Notes under the pieces: generated by a model
The model's database searches: none
Seen by the model: only the letters and a program-made list of their open reading frames with translations
Told to the model about the DNA's origin: nothing
Shown: in pieces, positions 42,324 to 52,200 of the stretch
How positions within the stretch are numbered: the first letter of the stretch is position 1
How the letters are laid out: each line of letters opens with the position of its first letter
Position numbers and translations under genes: made by a program
Assembly (NCBI RefSeq): GCF_004764705.1
Contig: NZ_SHLX01000013.1
Location: 124,001-188,000, forward strand
Reading direction: 5' to 3'
DNA: 64,000 bases
Origin: Paenibacillus cymbidii
Lineage (GTDB): Bacteria > Bacillota > Bacilli > Paenibacillales > NBRC-103111

Positions 42324-42523
42324 GCACGCTTCCTCCCTGCATTCCTCGTTGTTTCGGTCCGATCAATCTGATTGTACCAAGCCGCTTGGACGGCCGGTAT
42401 GCAGGAAATTATGATTTCATGAAAAAAAACAACCATAGTTTTATAAATTATTGCCTTATTTCCCGTTCGCCTTGTTTGGTAGGATGAACTTGCAAGCAAA
42501 ATGTAAACAAAGGGGTTAGCGCG

Positions 42524-44137
42524 ATGAAAAGTAAGCGGATTCAGTTGCTCGCACCAGGCACGTTAAGCGTCTTGCTATTGGTCTCGGCTTGTTCGGGCGG
42601 CGGCACACCGTCCGCCACCTCTCCCGCGGCGAGCGGCTCGGCGGCAGTCTCCTCGAAACCGTCCTCTTCCGCAACGCCGGCGGAAAGACCGAAAATCAGC
42701 GTCCTGTCCTACAACCTGGCGGGCAATACGCCGAACGTGAGCAACTGGAATGAAAACATTTATGTCAAAAAACTGGAGGAGCTAACCGGAACCGATCTTG
42801 AATTCGAGTTTCTGAATGCAGCCGATTACAGCACGCAATTGACGCTTCGCTTCGCCTCCAACGAGTTGAAAGACCTGATCGCTACAACCGGGATCGATTC
42901 GCCGGCGCACCCGAATGCGGTGAAGCAAGGAGCCTTCCTGCAATTGAACGACTTGATCGATAAATACGGTCCGAACCTGAAAGCGAAAATACCGGAAAAA
43001 GTATGGAAGTCGCCGCAAGTATCCGTCGATGGAAAGATTTACGCGATTCCGTTGCTGTCGCCGCATTCGGAGCTGGGAGCGCTGTACATTCGCCAGGACT
43101 GGCTGAAAAAATTGAATATGCCCATGCCGAAAACATTGGATGACTGGCTCGCCTATTTCGAGAAGGTCAAGGTCGAGGACATGGATGGCGACGGCGATCC
43201 GAACAACGAGTACGGCTTCGAGGTGCGGGAAAACTTCAGCAGCAGCGCGGAGTTTTTCTATCAATTCGGCGTTGCGCTGGATTACTGGGTGATGCAGGAC
43301 GGCCAGTTCGTTCCGTCCGTCATTACCCCGAAGATGAAAGACGCCCTGGCGTTCTGGAGAATGATGTACAAGAACGGTTACATTCCGCCGAATTCGTTCA
43401 CGAACAAACTCGCCGATTGGCAGGCGGCCATCTATAAGGATAAGGCCGGCAGCTGGCTGCATTTCGTGGACAACGCGGCAACGTGGTGGGCGCCGTCGAA
43501 CTTCAGCAATCCGAATGCCGATCCGGTTATTGTCGAACCTCCGCTCGGGCCGGGAGGACAAGGGACGTATCCGGAGACCACGGGACTTTACCGGGTATGG
43601 GTCATTCCGTCGAAGGAGAAAAATCCGGAACGATTGATCAAATTCCTCGACTTCGTCTGGGGCAGCCCGGAAGTGCAGAAGTTCTTCACCTTCGGCATCG
43701 AAGGCTATAACTACGATATGGTCGACGGCAAGGTCAAATGGGATATCACCTCGCCCAACAACGCCAAAAATGAAGAAAATCTGCTGTATATGTACAATAT
43801 GAATTTTTCGGGCGTCAGCAGAAATAACGATGAACAAATCAAGCTGAATCCATTCGCGCCGAAACTGATCAAAGGCTATGAGATTGCCGAGAAATACAAA
43901 ATCAAATCCGAAGCCATGTACATGCCGGTCATGGAAGCATTCAAAACACGGCCGGAATTGCTGCCGAACTTCGGAAGCGGCAACACGCTGCTGATGGAAA
44001 TGTTCGCGAAGGTCATTACCAGCAATGTAGACATCGACGCCGAGTTCGACAAGTTCGTGAAGGAATGGAAAAGCCGTGGCGGCGACGAAGCGATCAAGCA
44101 AGCAACGGCATGGCACAAGCAGTTTTACGGCAACTGA
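42524..44137 (+). CDS. Extracellular solute-binding lipoprotein of a sugar ABC transporter
   Basis: A 537-residue lipoprotein, ATG 42524 behind AAAGGGG. The signal MKSKRIQLLAPGTLSVLL ends in lipobox LVSAC (Cys23). LNDLIDKYGPNLKAKIPEKV, IPLLSPHSELGALYIRQDWL and the Ca-site-like VEDMDGDGDPNNEYGF are typical of LplA/YtcQ proteins. It is first in an operon with two permeases, a YesM kinase and a YesN regulator. A short GC-rich hairpin after the gene may lower permease expression relative to the binding protein. Probable ligand: an oligosaccharide, judged only from family. Confidence 0.92.
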   Translation: MKSKRIQLLAPGTLSVLLLVSACSGGGTPSATSPAASGSAAVSSKPSSSATPAERPKISVLSYNLAGNTPNVSNWNENIYVKKLEELTGTDLEFEFLNAADYSTQLTLRFASNELKDLIATTGIDSPAHPNAVKQGAFLQLNDLIDKYGPNLKAKIPEKVWKSPQVSVDGKIYAIPLLSPHSELGALYIRQDWLKKLNMPMPKTLDDWLAYFEKVKVEDMDGDGDPNNEYGFEVRENFSSSAEFFYQFGVALDYWVMQDGQFVPSVITPKMKDALAFWRMMYKNGYIPPNSFTNKLADWQAAIYKDKAGSWLHFVDNAATWWAPSNFSNPNADPVIVEPPLGPGGQGTYPETTGLYRVWVIPSKEKNPERLIKFLDFVWGSPEVQKFFTFGIEGYNYDMVDGKVKWDITSPNNAKNEENLLYMYNMNFSGVSRNNDEQIKLNPFAPKLIKGYEIAEKYKIKSEAMYMPVMEAFKTRPELLPNFGSGNTLLMEMFAKVITSNVDIDAEFDKFVKEWKSRGGDEAIKQATAWHKQFYGN

Positions 44138-44170
44138 CAACGCCGCGAATTTCCGCAAATGATGAACGCC

Positions 44171-44200
44171 GGGGTGCCTCACGGGGCATCCCCTGCTTTT
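44171..44200 (+). terminator. Partial terminator/attenuator between binding protein and permease genes
   Basis: GGGGTGCC pairs with GGCATCCCC (one bulge), followed by TGCTTTT. The short T run fits a leaky terminator that sets the ratio of binding protein to permease. Confidence 0.55.
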
Positions 44201-44230
44201 CCAGCACGAAACGGATTGGTGGAATAACCG

Positions 44231-45139
44231 ATGAAGAACACGAGAAACAGACTCTATACGAACGACACGGCGATTCTTTGGCTGATCGCGTTGCCCGGCT
44301 TGCTTTATTTTGTCATTTTCAAGTACATCCCCTTGTTCGGAAATGTGATCGCTTTCCAGGATTACAACATCTTTCAGGGAATCATGCATAGCCATTTTGT
44401 CGGATGGAAGCATTTCGCCTTCATGTTTCGTTACGAAGAGTTTGTCAATATATTGAAAAACACGGTCCTGCTCGGGGTGTATCAGATCGTGGCGGGTTTT
44501 CCGGCGCCGTTGATATTCGCCTTGCTGCTGAACGAGATTCGCTTCTCGTCCTATAAGCGCGTCGTGCAGACGTTGCTGTATTTGCCGCATTTTTTGTCCT
44601 GGGTCATTGTCGGCGGCATCTTTATCAATCTGTTGACGATCGATGGCGTGTTCAACCGGCTGCTCCATTTCCTGGACCTGCCCACCATTGATTTTATGCT
44701 GCAAAAAGGTTTTTTTCGCACGATTGTCGTAGGCTCGGGCATCTGGAAAGAAGTCGGATGGGGCATGATCATTTATTTGGCTGCAATGAGCGCCGTCAAT
44801 CCGCAATTGTACGAATCGGCCGTCATCGATGGCGCCAACCGCTGGAGGCGGATGTGGTCGATCACCATCCCCTCCATCTCGCCGGCGATCATTACGCTGT
44901 TCCTGCTCCGGATCGGCGGCATCCTGGACGCGAATGTAGAGCAGCTGCTGGTGCTGCTTAATCCGCTCGTTCGCCCGGTAGGAGAAGTCATCGATACGTA
45001 CGTGTACCGGTCCGGATTGCTCGGCGGACAATTCAGCTTTACAACCGCCGTCGGCTTGTTCAAGTCGGTCATCGGGTTCTTCATGATTGTCAGCCTGAAT
45101 CAACTGAGCAAACGAATGACCGGGGAAAGCATCTATTAG
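44231..45139 (+). CDS. Sugar ABC transporter permease, LplB-like
   Basis: A 302-residue membrane protein with six hydrophobic helices. The opening LIALPGLLYFVIFKYIPLFGN and the cytoplasmic coupling loop ESAVIDGANRWRRMWSITIPSISP (the EAA motif, with Gly at the usual place) are diagnostic. VQTLLYLPHFLSWVIVGG is the LplB signature. It lies 93 bp after the binding-protein gene and 15 bp before the second permease. The ATPase is not in this window; in this class it is commonly a shared MsmX-like protein. Confidence 0.93.
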   Translation: MKNTRNRLYTNDTAILWLIALPGLLYFVIFKYIPLFGNVIAFQDYNIFQGIMHSHFVGWKHFAFMFRYEEFVNILKNTVLLGVYQIVAGFPAPLIFALLLNEIRFSSYKRVVQTLLYLPHFLSWVIVGGIFINLLTIDGVFNRLLHFLDLPTIDFMLQKGFFRTIVVGSGIWKEVGWGMIIYLAAMSAVNPQLYESAVIDGANRWRRMWSITIPSISPAIITLFLLRIGGILDANVEQLLVLLNPLVRPVGEVIDTYVYRSGLLGGQFSFTTAVGLFKSVIGFFMIVSLNQLSKRMTGESIY

Positions 45140-45154
45140 AAAGGAGCGGCATCG

Positions 45155-46024
45155 ATGGTATCGAACAAGTCGGAGCGAGTATTCCAGACGCTCAACAATC
45201 TGTTCTTTTTGCTGGTCAGCCTCTTGATGATTGCTCCGATGGTGAATCTGCTGGCGATCTCGCTCAGTTCCCCGCGATATGTCAATACGAAGGAAGTTGC
45301 CTTTTGGCCGAAAGGATTCAGTTGGGGCGTCTACGAGAAGTTGTTCGGTTTATCGTCCATATGGAGATCGCTGGAGATCAGCTTGATCATTACGGCCGCA
45401 GGCACCTTGATTACCTTATGCCTGGGCTCGACGCTGGCCTTCTCCCTGTCGCGGCCGCGGATGAAAGGCCGCAAGCTGATCCTGACGGCCATTATCATCA
45501 CGTTTATTTTTTCCGTTCCGCTGATTCCGAGTTATTTGCTCGTGACGGCGCTCGGGATGAAGAATACGTTATGGGCGCTCATGATCCCCAGCGCGCTCAG
45601 CGCTTTTTATATTTTGATCCTGAAATCGTTCTTTGAAGGCATTTCGGTCGAAGTGTTTGAATCCGCGAAAATCGACGGCTGCACCGAGCTCGGCATTTTT
45701 ACGCGGATGGTGCTGCCGTTGTCCAAGGCGGTGCTGGCGACGATAGCCTTGTTCCACGCCGTCTATCAATGGAACAACTACTTTAATGCCCTGGTATTCA
45801 TCAGCAAGCCGACGCTGTATCCGATGCAGATCATCCTGCGCAATATGATTGTGAACGATATGGCGCAGAACACGCTAAACACCGTTGAAGCGACAAGCCA
45901 CACCACTCCCGAGATGATCAAGGCCGGCACGATCCTGTTCGCGACGGCTCCCATTCTTCTGGTTTACCCGTTCATTCAGCGATACTTTGTCAAAGGGGCC
46001 ATGTTGGGAGCGGTAAAAGAATGA
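45155..46024 (+). CDS. Sugar ABC transporter permease, YtcP/CarB-like
   Basis: A 289-residue permease with six helices, ATG 45155 preceded by AAAGGAG. The EAA loop reads EVFESAKIDGCTELGIFTRMVLPLSK; Asp-Gly is present and the conserved end LLVYPFIQRYFVKGAMLGAVKE is the family signature. It pairs with the LplB-like permease 15 bp upstream. The same C-terminal signature appears in the intact permease at 55.8 kb and in the relic at 35.3 kb. Confidence 0.93.
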   Translation: MVSNKSERVFQTLNNLFFLLVSLLMIAPMVNLLAISLSSPRYVNTKEVAFWPKGFSWGVYEKLFGLSSIWRSLEISLIITAAGTLITLCLGSTLAFSLSRPRMKGRKLILTAIIITFIFSVPLIPSYLLVTALGMKNTLWALMIPSALSAFYILILKSFFEGISVEVFESAKIDGCTELGIFTRMVLPLSKAVLATIALFHAVYQWNNYFNALVFISKPTLYPMQIILRNMIVNDMAQNTLNTVEATSHTTPEMIKAGTILFATAPILLVYPFIQRYFVKGAMLGAVKE

Positions 46025-46111
46025 GCCCCGCGTGTTTATAACGATCTGCCCGCGTGGTATGATTTTGCGAAAGGACATGCGTCAGCAAACCAACCTCCGA
46101 GGCGGAAACCC

Positions 46112-47905
46112 ATGAAATTATCGCTGAAACAGAAGCTTACCCTGGTCGTCACGGTCAGTTTGTTTCTGCCTTTCTTGCTGCTGGGTTATTTATGGTACGA
46201 CCGCACGGAGCGAACGATCGAGCAGAACGCTTCTTATTACGGCAAAGTGCTGCTGGAGCAAGCGAATAAATCGATCGACTCCTATCTTTCCGAACTGGAC
46301 CGCCTGGCCATTCCGTTCCTGCTCAATCCGGCGATCCAGAGCTTTCTCAGCCTGGAGCCCGACGATTATTACGGCCAGTTCCTGTTGCAGCAGAAAATAA
46401 GAAGCGAGCTTTATAAGGACCTGTATTCCAGCCGCAGAGATATTTACAACTTCACCATTATCATGCATGAAGGCCTCGACCTGAGCAGCCGGGACAATTC
46501 CCTGATGGGGGAACGCAACCGCAGCTATTTAAAGCTCCTCGATCGCGAGACGGACACGGATAAATTTACCGTTGAGGGCATCAACCGGATCGACGGCATG
46601 CCCGTCATGACCTTCTATAAAATCATTTCCGATCCCAACCAGTCCGCCCATCGCGGGATTCTGATCGTGGATCTGAAATTGACCAAGATTCAGGAGATCA
46701 TGAGCAACCTTTCGGTCGACGGGGTTGGCGAAGCCTTCATCGTGAACGAATCGGGTCAATATTACTACCACCCGCAAAACAGCCTGATCGGCACATTCGC
46801 CGACAAAACCATGATGGGCCAATTCGCGGACAAGAACGGTTTCCGGGTGAACGGGAGCGACGGGCAGAAGAGCATCGTCAGCTACAGCACCTCCGCGCTG
46901 ACAGGGTGGACACTGGTGCTGGAAACGCCGATGGCGCACCTCACTTCCGGGCTCGTTCGATTGAGAACGGCGGCTTTTCTCATCTTCGGCTGCATCGCCA
47001 TCGTGGTTTTGCTGATGATGGGCAGCTTTACGTACTATTTGATCCGTTCGCTGTCGTTTATCCAGCAGTTGATGAAACGGGCGGCAGCCGGCAACCTGAA
47101 CGTGCGCGCCCCGGAGAAAGCCAGCGACGAAATCGGCATGCTTTTCCACAGTTTTAATACGATGATGGACGAATACCGCCGGCTGATTCGCGTCGAGCAT
47201 ACCTCGCAATTGAAGGCAAAGGAAATGCAGGTGCGGCAAAAGGAATCGATGCTCATCGCGCTGCAGTCGCAAGTCAACCCGCATTTTCTATACAACACGC
47301 TGGGAACGGTTCACTCCATCGCCATTCTGGAGGGGGTGCGGCCGATCAGCCGGATCGCCGCCAACCTCGCCAACCTGTTCCGGTACAGCCTGGAAAGCGA
47401 TACGCAAATGGTGTCCCTGCAGGAGGAAATTCGCTACATCGAAATGTACCTGGATATTCAGAAAGAACGGTACGAGGACTTGCAAACGGTGATCGAAATG
47501 GAGGCGGAGGCGCGGCTCAAGGCGATTCCCTGCCTTCGGCTTATGCTGCAGCCGCTGGTGGAAAACGCGCTGCTTCACGGCTACCAGCAATACGGACAAC
47601 ATCCGGGCTATGTGGCGGTGATCGGCCGGAGCGCCGGAGCCTGCTACGAAATTCGCGTGATCGATCACGGACAGGGCATGCCCGCCGATGTGCGGGAACG
47701 GTACAATGCGCAATTTCGCGGAATGACGGAAGACACGCTTGTGGACGATGCCCAGTGGGCGATAGCGGGAAGCATCGGCTTGTACAATGTGCATAAACGG
47801 CTCAGGCTTGTGTACGGAGAACCATACGGCATATGGATTGAAGATTCGGGGACAGGCGGTACCGTCGTACGTATCGTGATCCCGGACAACAACGAGGCGG
47901 TGTAA
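46112..47905 (+). CDS. YesM-type sensor histidine kinase
   Basis: A 597-residue kinase: N-terminal membrane helix (LVVTVSLFLPFLLLGYLWY), extracellular Cache-like sensor (about 35-285), second helix (FLIFGCIAIVVLLMMGSFTYYLI), HAMP (AAAGNLNVRAPEKASDEIGMLF), then the kinase core with QVNPHFLYNTLGTVHS (His near residue 389), LVENALLHGY and DHGQGMP boxes. The gene follows the second permease by 87 bp and precedes the regulator by two bases. It probably senses the sugar carried by this transporter and phosphorylates the following regulator. Confidence 0.92.
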   Translation: MKLSLKQKLTLVVTVSLFLPFLLLGYLWYDRTERTIEQNASYYGKVLLEQANKSIDSYLSELDRLAIPFLLNPAIQSFLSLEPDDYYGQFLLQQKIRSELYKDLYSSRRDIYNFTIIMHEGLDLSSRDNSLMGERNRSYLKLLDRETDTDKFTVEGINRIDGMPVMTFYKIISDPNQSAHRGILIVDLKLTKIQEIMSNLSVDGVGEAFIVNESGQYYYHPQNSLIGTFADKTMMGQFADKNGFRVNGSDGQKSIVSYSTSALTGWTLVLETPMAHLTSGLVRLRTAAFLIFGCIAIVVLLMMGSFTYYLIRSLSFIQQLMKRAAAGNLNVRAPEKASDEIGMLFHSFNTMMDEYRRLIRVEHTSQLKAKEMQVRQKESMLIALQSQVNPHFLYNTLGTVHSIAILEGVRPISRIAANLANLFRYSLESDTQMVSLQEEIRYIEMYLDIQKERYEDLQTVIEMEAEARLKAIPCLRLMLQPLVENALLHGYQQYGQHPGYVAVIGRSAGACYEIRVIDHGQGMPADVRERYNAQFRGMTEDTLVDDAQWAIAGSIGLYNVHKRLRLVYGEPYGIWIEDSGTGGTVVRIVIPDNNEAV

Positions 47906-47907
47906 GC

Positions 47908-48963
47908 ATGCTGCAAATAGTTGTGGTTGAGGACGAGCGCTGGATTCGGCAAAGCATATGCAGGATGCTCGAACAGATTCCCCGCTGCCGGATTGCCGGC
48001 GAAGCGCGGGACGGGCGGGAAGCGCTGCGTTTGCTGCGGGAGACGGGGGGAACGCACATCCTGATGACCGATATCCGCATGCCGGTGATGGACGGCCTGC
48101 AGCTTGTCGGCGAGGCGCGCCAACTGCTCCCGAACCTGGAAATTGTACTGTTTTCCGGTCACAACGATTTCGATTACGTACGCGAAGGGCTGCGGCTGGG
48201 AGTCCACGATTATCTCCTGAAGCCTGTTCAGCCGGATGACCTGGAACGGGTCATTCGTCAACTGGAGCGCAAGATCGTCCAGAAGCAGGATCGGTTGCCC
48301 CGGCAATTCGAACGGCTGGGGATGTGGCGCGACCGTACGAAGCGTCTGGCCGAAGCGATCTGGCTCGCGGATCTGCCTCGTTTCGAGGCGGAGTGGGAAG
48401 CGCTGGCCGGCGAGTGGCTCCAGCTCGATCGGCACGCCGAAGATGCCTACGAGTTTCTTCATCTGCTGCTCTATACGATGAATGAGCATATTCACGAAAG
48501 CTATGGCGCCCGGCTGCCGGATCAGGCCTTTCATCCGCTTGATTTTACCGGCGACCTGCCGCGGGATGCCGAGTGTATCCGGGAGCTGCTGCGGGCGGTC
48601 ATCAAGTCGCTGCTCACCCGGCGCAATTGGCGCAAAAACCATATGGTGGTCAAAGCGCTCGACTACATCGAAGCGCACTTTGCCGATCCCGACATGTCCT
48701 TGCTGGAAGCGGCCGAGAAGAGCGGCCTGTCCTCCCCCTATTTGAGCCGCATGTTCAAGGAGGAGACGGGACAAACCTTTGTGGAATACGTAACCGAGCT
48801 GCGCATCTCCAAAGCCCGTTCGATGCTCAGCGACCCGAATGCCAAAGTGTATGAAGTGGCGGACGCGGTCGGCTATACGGATTACGGTTATTTCGTTCGC
48901 GTCTTCAAAAGAGTCGTCGGCTATTCCCCCTCCGATTATCGCAAGCAGCTCGGCATTCGGTGA
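47908..48963 (+). CDS. YesN-type response regulator, REC plus AraC-family HTH
   Basis: A 351-residue regulator, shorter than the one at 3.8 kb because the middle region is reduced. The receiver domain shows VVVEDERWIRQ, phospho-acceptor Asp55 in ILMTDIRMPVMDG and the Lys in DYLLKPVQPDD. The C-terminal AraC motifs are PDMSLLEAAEKSGLSSPYLSRMFKEETGQTF and NAKVYEVADAVGYTDYGYFVRVFKRVVGYSPSDYRK. It is the last gene of the transporter operon and likely activates it, and perhaps the secreted-protein gene downstream. Confidence 0.92.
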   Translation: MLQIVVVEDERWIRQSICRMLEQIPRCRIAGEARDGREALRLLRETGGTHILMTDIRMPVMDGLQLVGEARQLLPNLEIVLFSGHNDFDYVREGLRLGVHDYLLKPVQPDDLERVIRQLERKIVQKQDRLPRQFERLGMWRDRTKRLAEAIWLADLPRFEAEWEALAGEWLQLDRHAEDAYEFLHLLLYTMNEHIHESYGARLPDQAFHPLDFTGDLPRDAECIRELLRAVIKSLLTRRNWRKNHMVVKALDYIEAHFADPDMSLLEAAEKSGLSSPYLSRMFKEETGQTFVEYVTELRISKARSMLSDPNAKVYEVADAVGYTDYGYFVRVFKRVVGYSPSDYRKQLGIR

Positions 48964-49292
48964 ACCAGACGATTCCGCGCACCTACACCCTCACAAGCGA
49001 GGCGGGAGGCAGCTCCCTTGCCTGGCTATTTTGCGTGCGCACGATCCTTCCTCCGCCGCGGCACTCTCTTCCCCACCCCGCAAGCTTCTCTTACCGAGTT
49101 CCAATCGTCCCGAATTAATTATAGGGAATCAATCATAAAAGTTGGGCATTTAATTGGCTGGAAACCATCCCTTATACTGGCGAGGTAAGCGATTACACAG
49201 GGTGAAAGGAGGAAAGTTGCCCGCAAAACGGCAGCCGATATCGATGTGGCCTTGTCCCGTTGTATGAAAAATTGGAGGGAGTGAACAAGTGA
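48964..49292. other. 329-bp region upstream of the large secreted protein
   Basis: TATACT near 49184 could be a -10 box; the -35 is weak (TTTAAT, 18 bp upstream). A TTG-initiated mini-ORF (49217-49267, 16 residues, MPAKRQPISMWPCPVV) has a strong AAAGGAGG site and ends 25 bp before the main start, so it could be a leader peptide. Nothing else coding is seen. Confidence 0.4.
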
Positions 49293-52200
49293 GTGTCGTT
49301 ACAAACCAGGAAGGGTAACAAGCTTTTTCATATGCTTAAAATGTTCATCGTCATTGGCGCCCTGATGGCCGGAATGGTTGTCAATCCTCCCGCCCTGCCC
49401 TCGGCGCAAGCAAGCGGCGTGTCATACTCGGAAGATTTGCAGCTGCCGAATATTCCCGGCACCGAATGGATTCAGCCTGCGCCTGTCAATGAGTGCGCCA
49501 ATCCCGATCCGGCCTGGATCTTCTGCGACGATTTCGAACAGGATCGCAGCGCGCAATATTTTGAGGGGAAAAGTTTCGTCAGCAATAATCGGACAGCCGG
49601 TGCCGGCTGGAACGGCTCTACGGCTGTAAAAGGGGCATTCAAACAAGGCATCGAGAGCGCGGGCGGCATGAAGGTCGCTTTCGGCAAAACGCCGAGCTCC
49701 TATGAAGCGCCTGTCTCGCACAACGGAGAAAAGATACGTGAACTTTATTACCGGATGTATCTGAAAAATGATGCGAATTGGATTGGCGGCGGCGGTTACA
49801 AGCTGTCAAGGGTCACTTCGCTTGCCGAGAATTGGGCACAGCCGTTCATCGGTCATGTATGGAGCGGCAACAGCGTACCTGGAAATCCGGACAAGGATTA
49901 CTTGCTCCTGGACCCCGCATCGGGAACGGATGAGACCGGCAATCTGCTGAGCACCGAATACAATGATTTTGACCATTTGCGCTGGCTGAACCAAAAAAAG
50001 GGACTAACCCCGATCTTCAGTTCGGACTACGTCGGCAAGTGGTACAGCATTGAAGTGCATATTAAGCTGAATGACGCGGGACAATCGAACGGCGTGTTCG
50101 AATATTGGATCAATAATACGCTGCAGGCAAGCAAGACAGGAATGAACTGGGTAGGCAATTATGATGCGTACGGCATCAATACGGTCCTGTTCGAGAACTT
50201 CTGGAACAACGGGGCTCCCCAGGATCAGAATCGGTACTTCGACAATATCGTCATCAGCACCCAGAAGATCGACAAGGACTACGACGTGAATCCGGCGTAC
50301 GTATCCGGCGGCAATGCCCAGCTCGGCTGGCATGCGGAAGGCGGCCTGGTCGAAGGCGGCGAGCTCGTCGTATCCACGGATGGAACGTATGACTTCGGCA
50401 ACCTCGGTCCGACGATGCTCTATCGGCAATCGTTGTCGGATGAGGTTCCGGGTACGCAGCTGTCGGCGAACGTCCCCGTAGGACGAGGAACGGTACAGCC
50501 TGCGAATGAAGTCGGTTCGCCTTACGTAAGAGCTGTGCCGGAGCTGCCTTACGGCAAGGGGCTCGAGATAGGGACGCCTGTCAAGAAGATCTATGTTTAT
50601 GATAATCAGGTGCATACCGAATTTTACGAGCACTACTATGTCTACTGGCCTGCCGAGCATCAGGACAATGCGAAGGACAAATTGCTTGCGGCCACGAGAA
50701 GCTGGGGAATCAAGGGGATTTGGCACTATCTGGATGCAGATGGATATAATTCGAATACTAAATCCGACGTTTTCTCCAGTTCGCCCGGATGGGACATTAA
50801 CGGAAAATATTTCTCGGACGGATGGAAGGTTATGTCCAACGATAGCCCCATCTCTTATTTTGACACCACGTCAAGAAGCCGCATGCGCGATCCCAATGAC
50901 CTCCAAAGATGGAGATCATCGCCGATGCTCAAGCAATTCTGGGTGAAGAGCGGTCCAACTCCCGGTTCGGCGGCAGGATCGGACGGCTTGTATCGATTGA
51001 CCGATACGAGCACGGGGATGGTTGATTCCAAGAGCTACAAGGACATTGGGCAGTGGACCGCAGCCAATGCGCCTGTCGTTGGCTACGACCGGCTTACGAT
51101 ACCCGGTTTTGTGGAACAATTCAATATCGCCGACCACACCGAGCTTTACTTCGCCGATATTTACCAGGCGGTTGGACCCGGAGCGGCAGCCCGGATTGAG
51201 ATTACGGACAACGCCGATTATAATGCATCGACGAAGATTACGATCCTGGATATCCAGAACTGGGCAAACCATGAAGTAAGCGCGAAGATTCGCAAAGGGA
51301 TTTTTTATCAGGAGACGCTGGTTGGAAAATATGTGCATCTGCATGATGCGAACAACAATCCTATTTATATTGGACAACTGCAAGATAACATTACGGTCCC
51401 GCCGGCAACCGCACCCGGGGCGCCAACCGACGTAACCGCCGCAGCGGGCAACGGCAAGGCGACCGTCACCTTCACGGCGCCGGTGAACGACGGGGGGAGC
51501 GCGATTACGGGATACACCGTGACGGCCTCGCCGGGAAATCTGGTTCAGAGCGGCACGGGAAGCCCTATCGTGTTCACCGGCTTGACGAACAATACGGCCT
51601 ACACCTTCACGGTGAAAGCGGTCAATGACGTGGGGTCCGGCTTGTCCTCCGCTGCATCCAATACGGTAGTGCCAGGCAGCGTCAAAATCACGCCGGTGGC
51701 AACCGAAGACGCGGAATTCAAGCAAGGGGTTCTTATCGAAGCCGAAGATTTCACCTTCCAGAGCGGCGGAACCGTAACGATCGCCGATCGGGGGCAATCG
51801 CATACGACCGGGAATCCGCTCGGGAACATGTTCTACAACTGGGACAATGCCGGTCATCTGCTGGAATGGGAATTTAACGTTCCGGAATCCGGCAGCTATC
51901 GAATCGGGATGAAATATTCATCCTCGGTGCCCCTGTCGCTTAGAGACCTTCAAGTAGACGGAGGAGAAACGTATACGTTCCACTATCCAAGGACGCTCGG
52001 CGGCTGGGGCGATTTCGACAACGCCCTGCTGCAGGATAGCGAAGGCAACGATCTTCTGTTCGATCTGGCGGCAGGCACGCACAAGATTCGAATGACCAAC
52101 GTATCGTCCGGCTTAAACCTGGATTATATCGTTCTCCACAAGATGAACGACGGCCCGCTGCTGCCGCCGACCGCTGGAGCGGCCAGCATCACCGGCAACC

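Noticed and set aside
42782..45103. 773-codon minus-strand open frame
   Set aside because: Lies opposite a well-defined binding protein and permease; composition is that of an antisense shadow.
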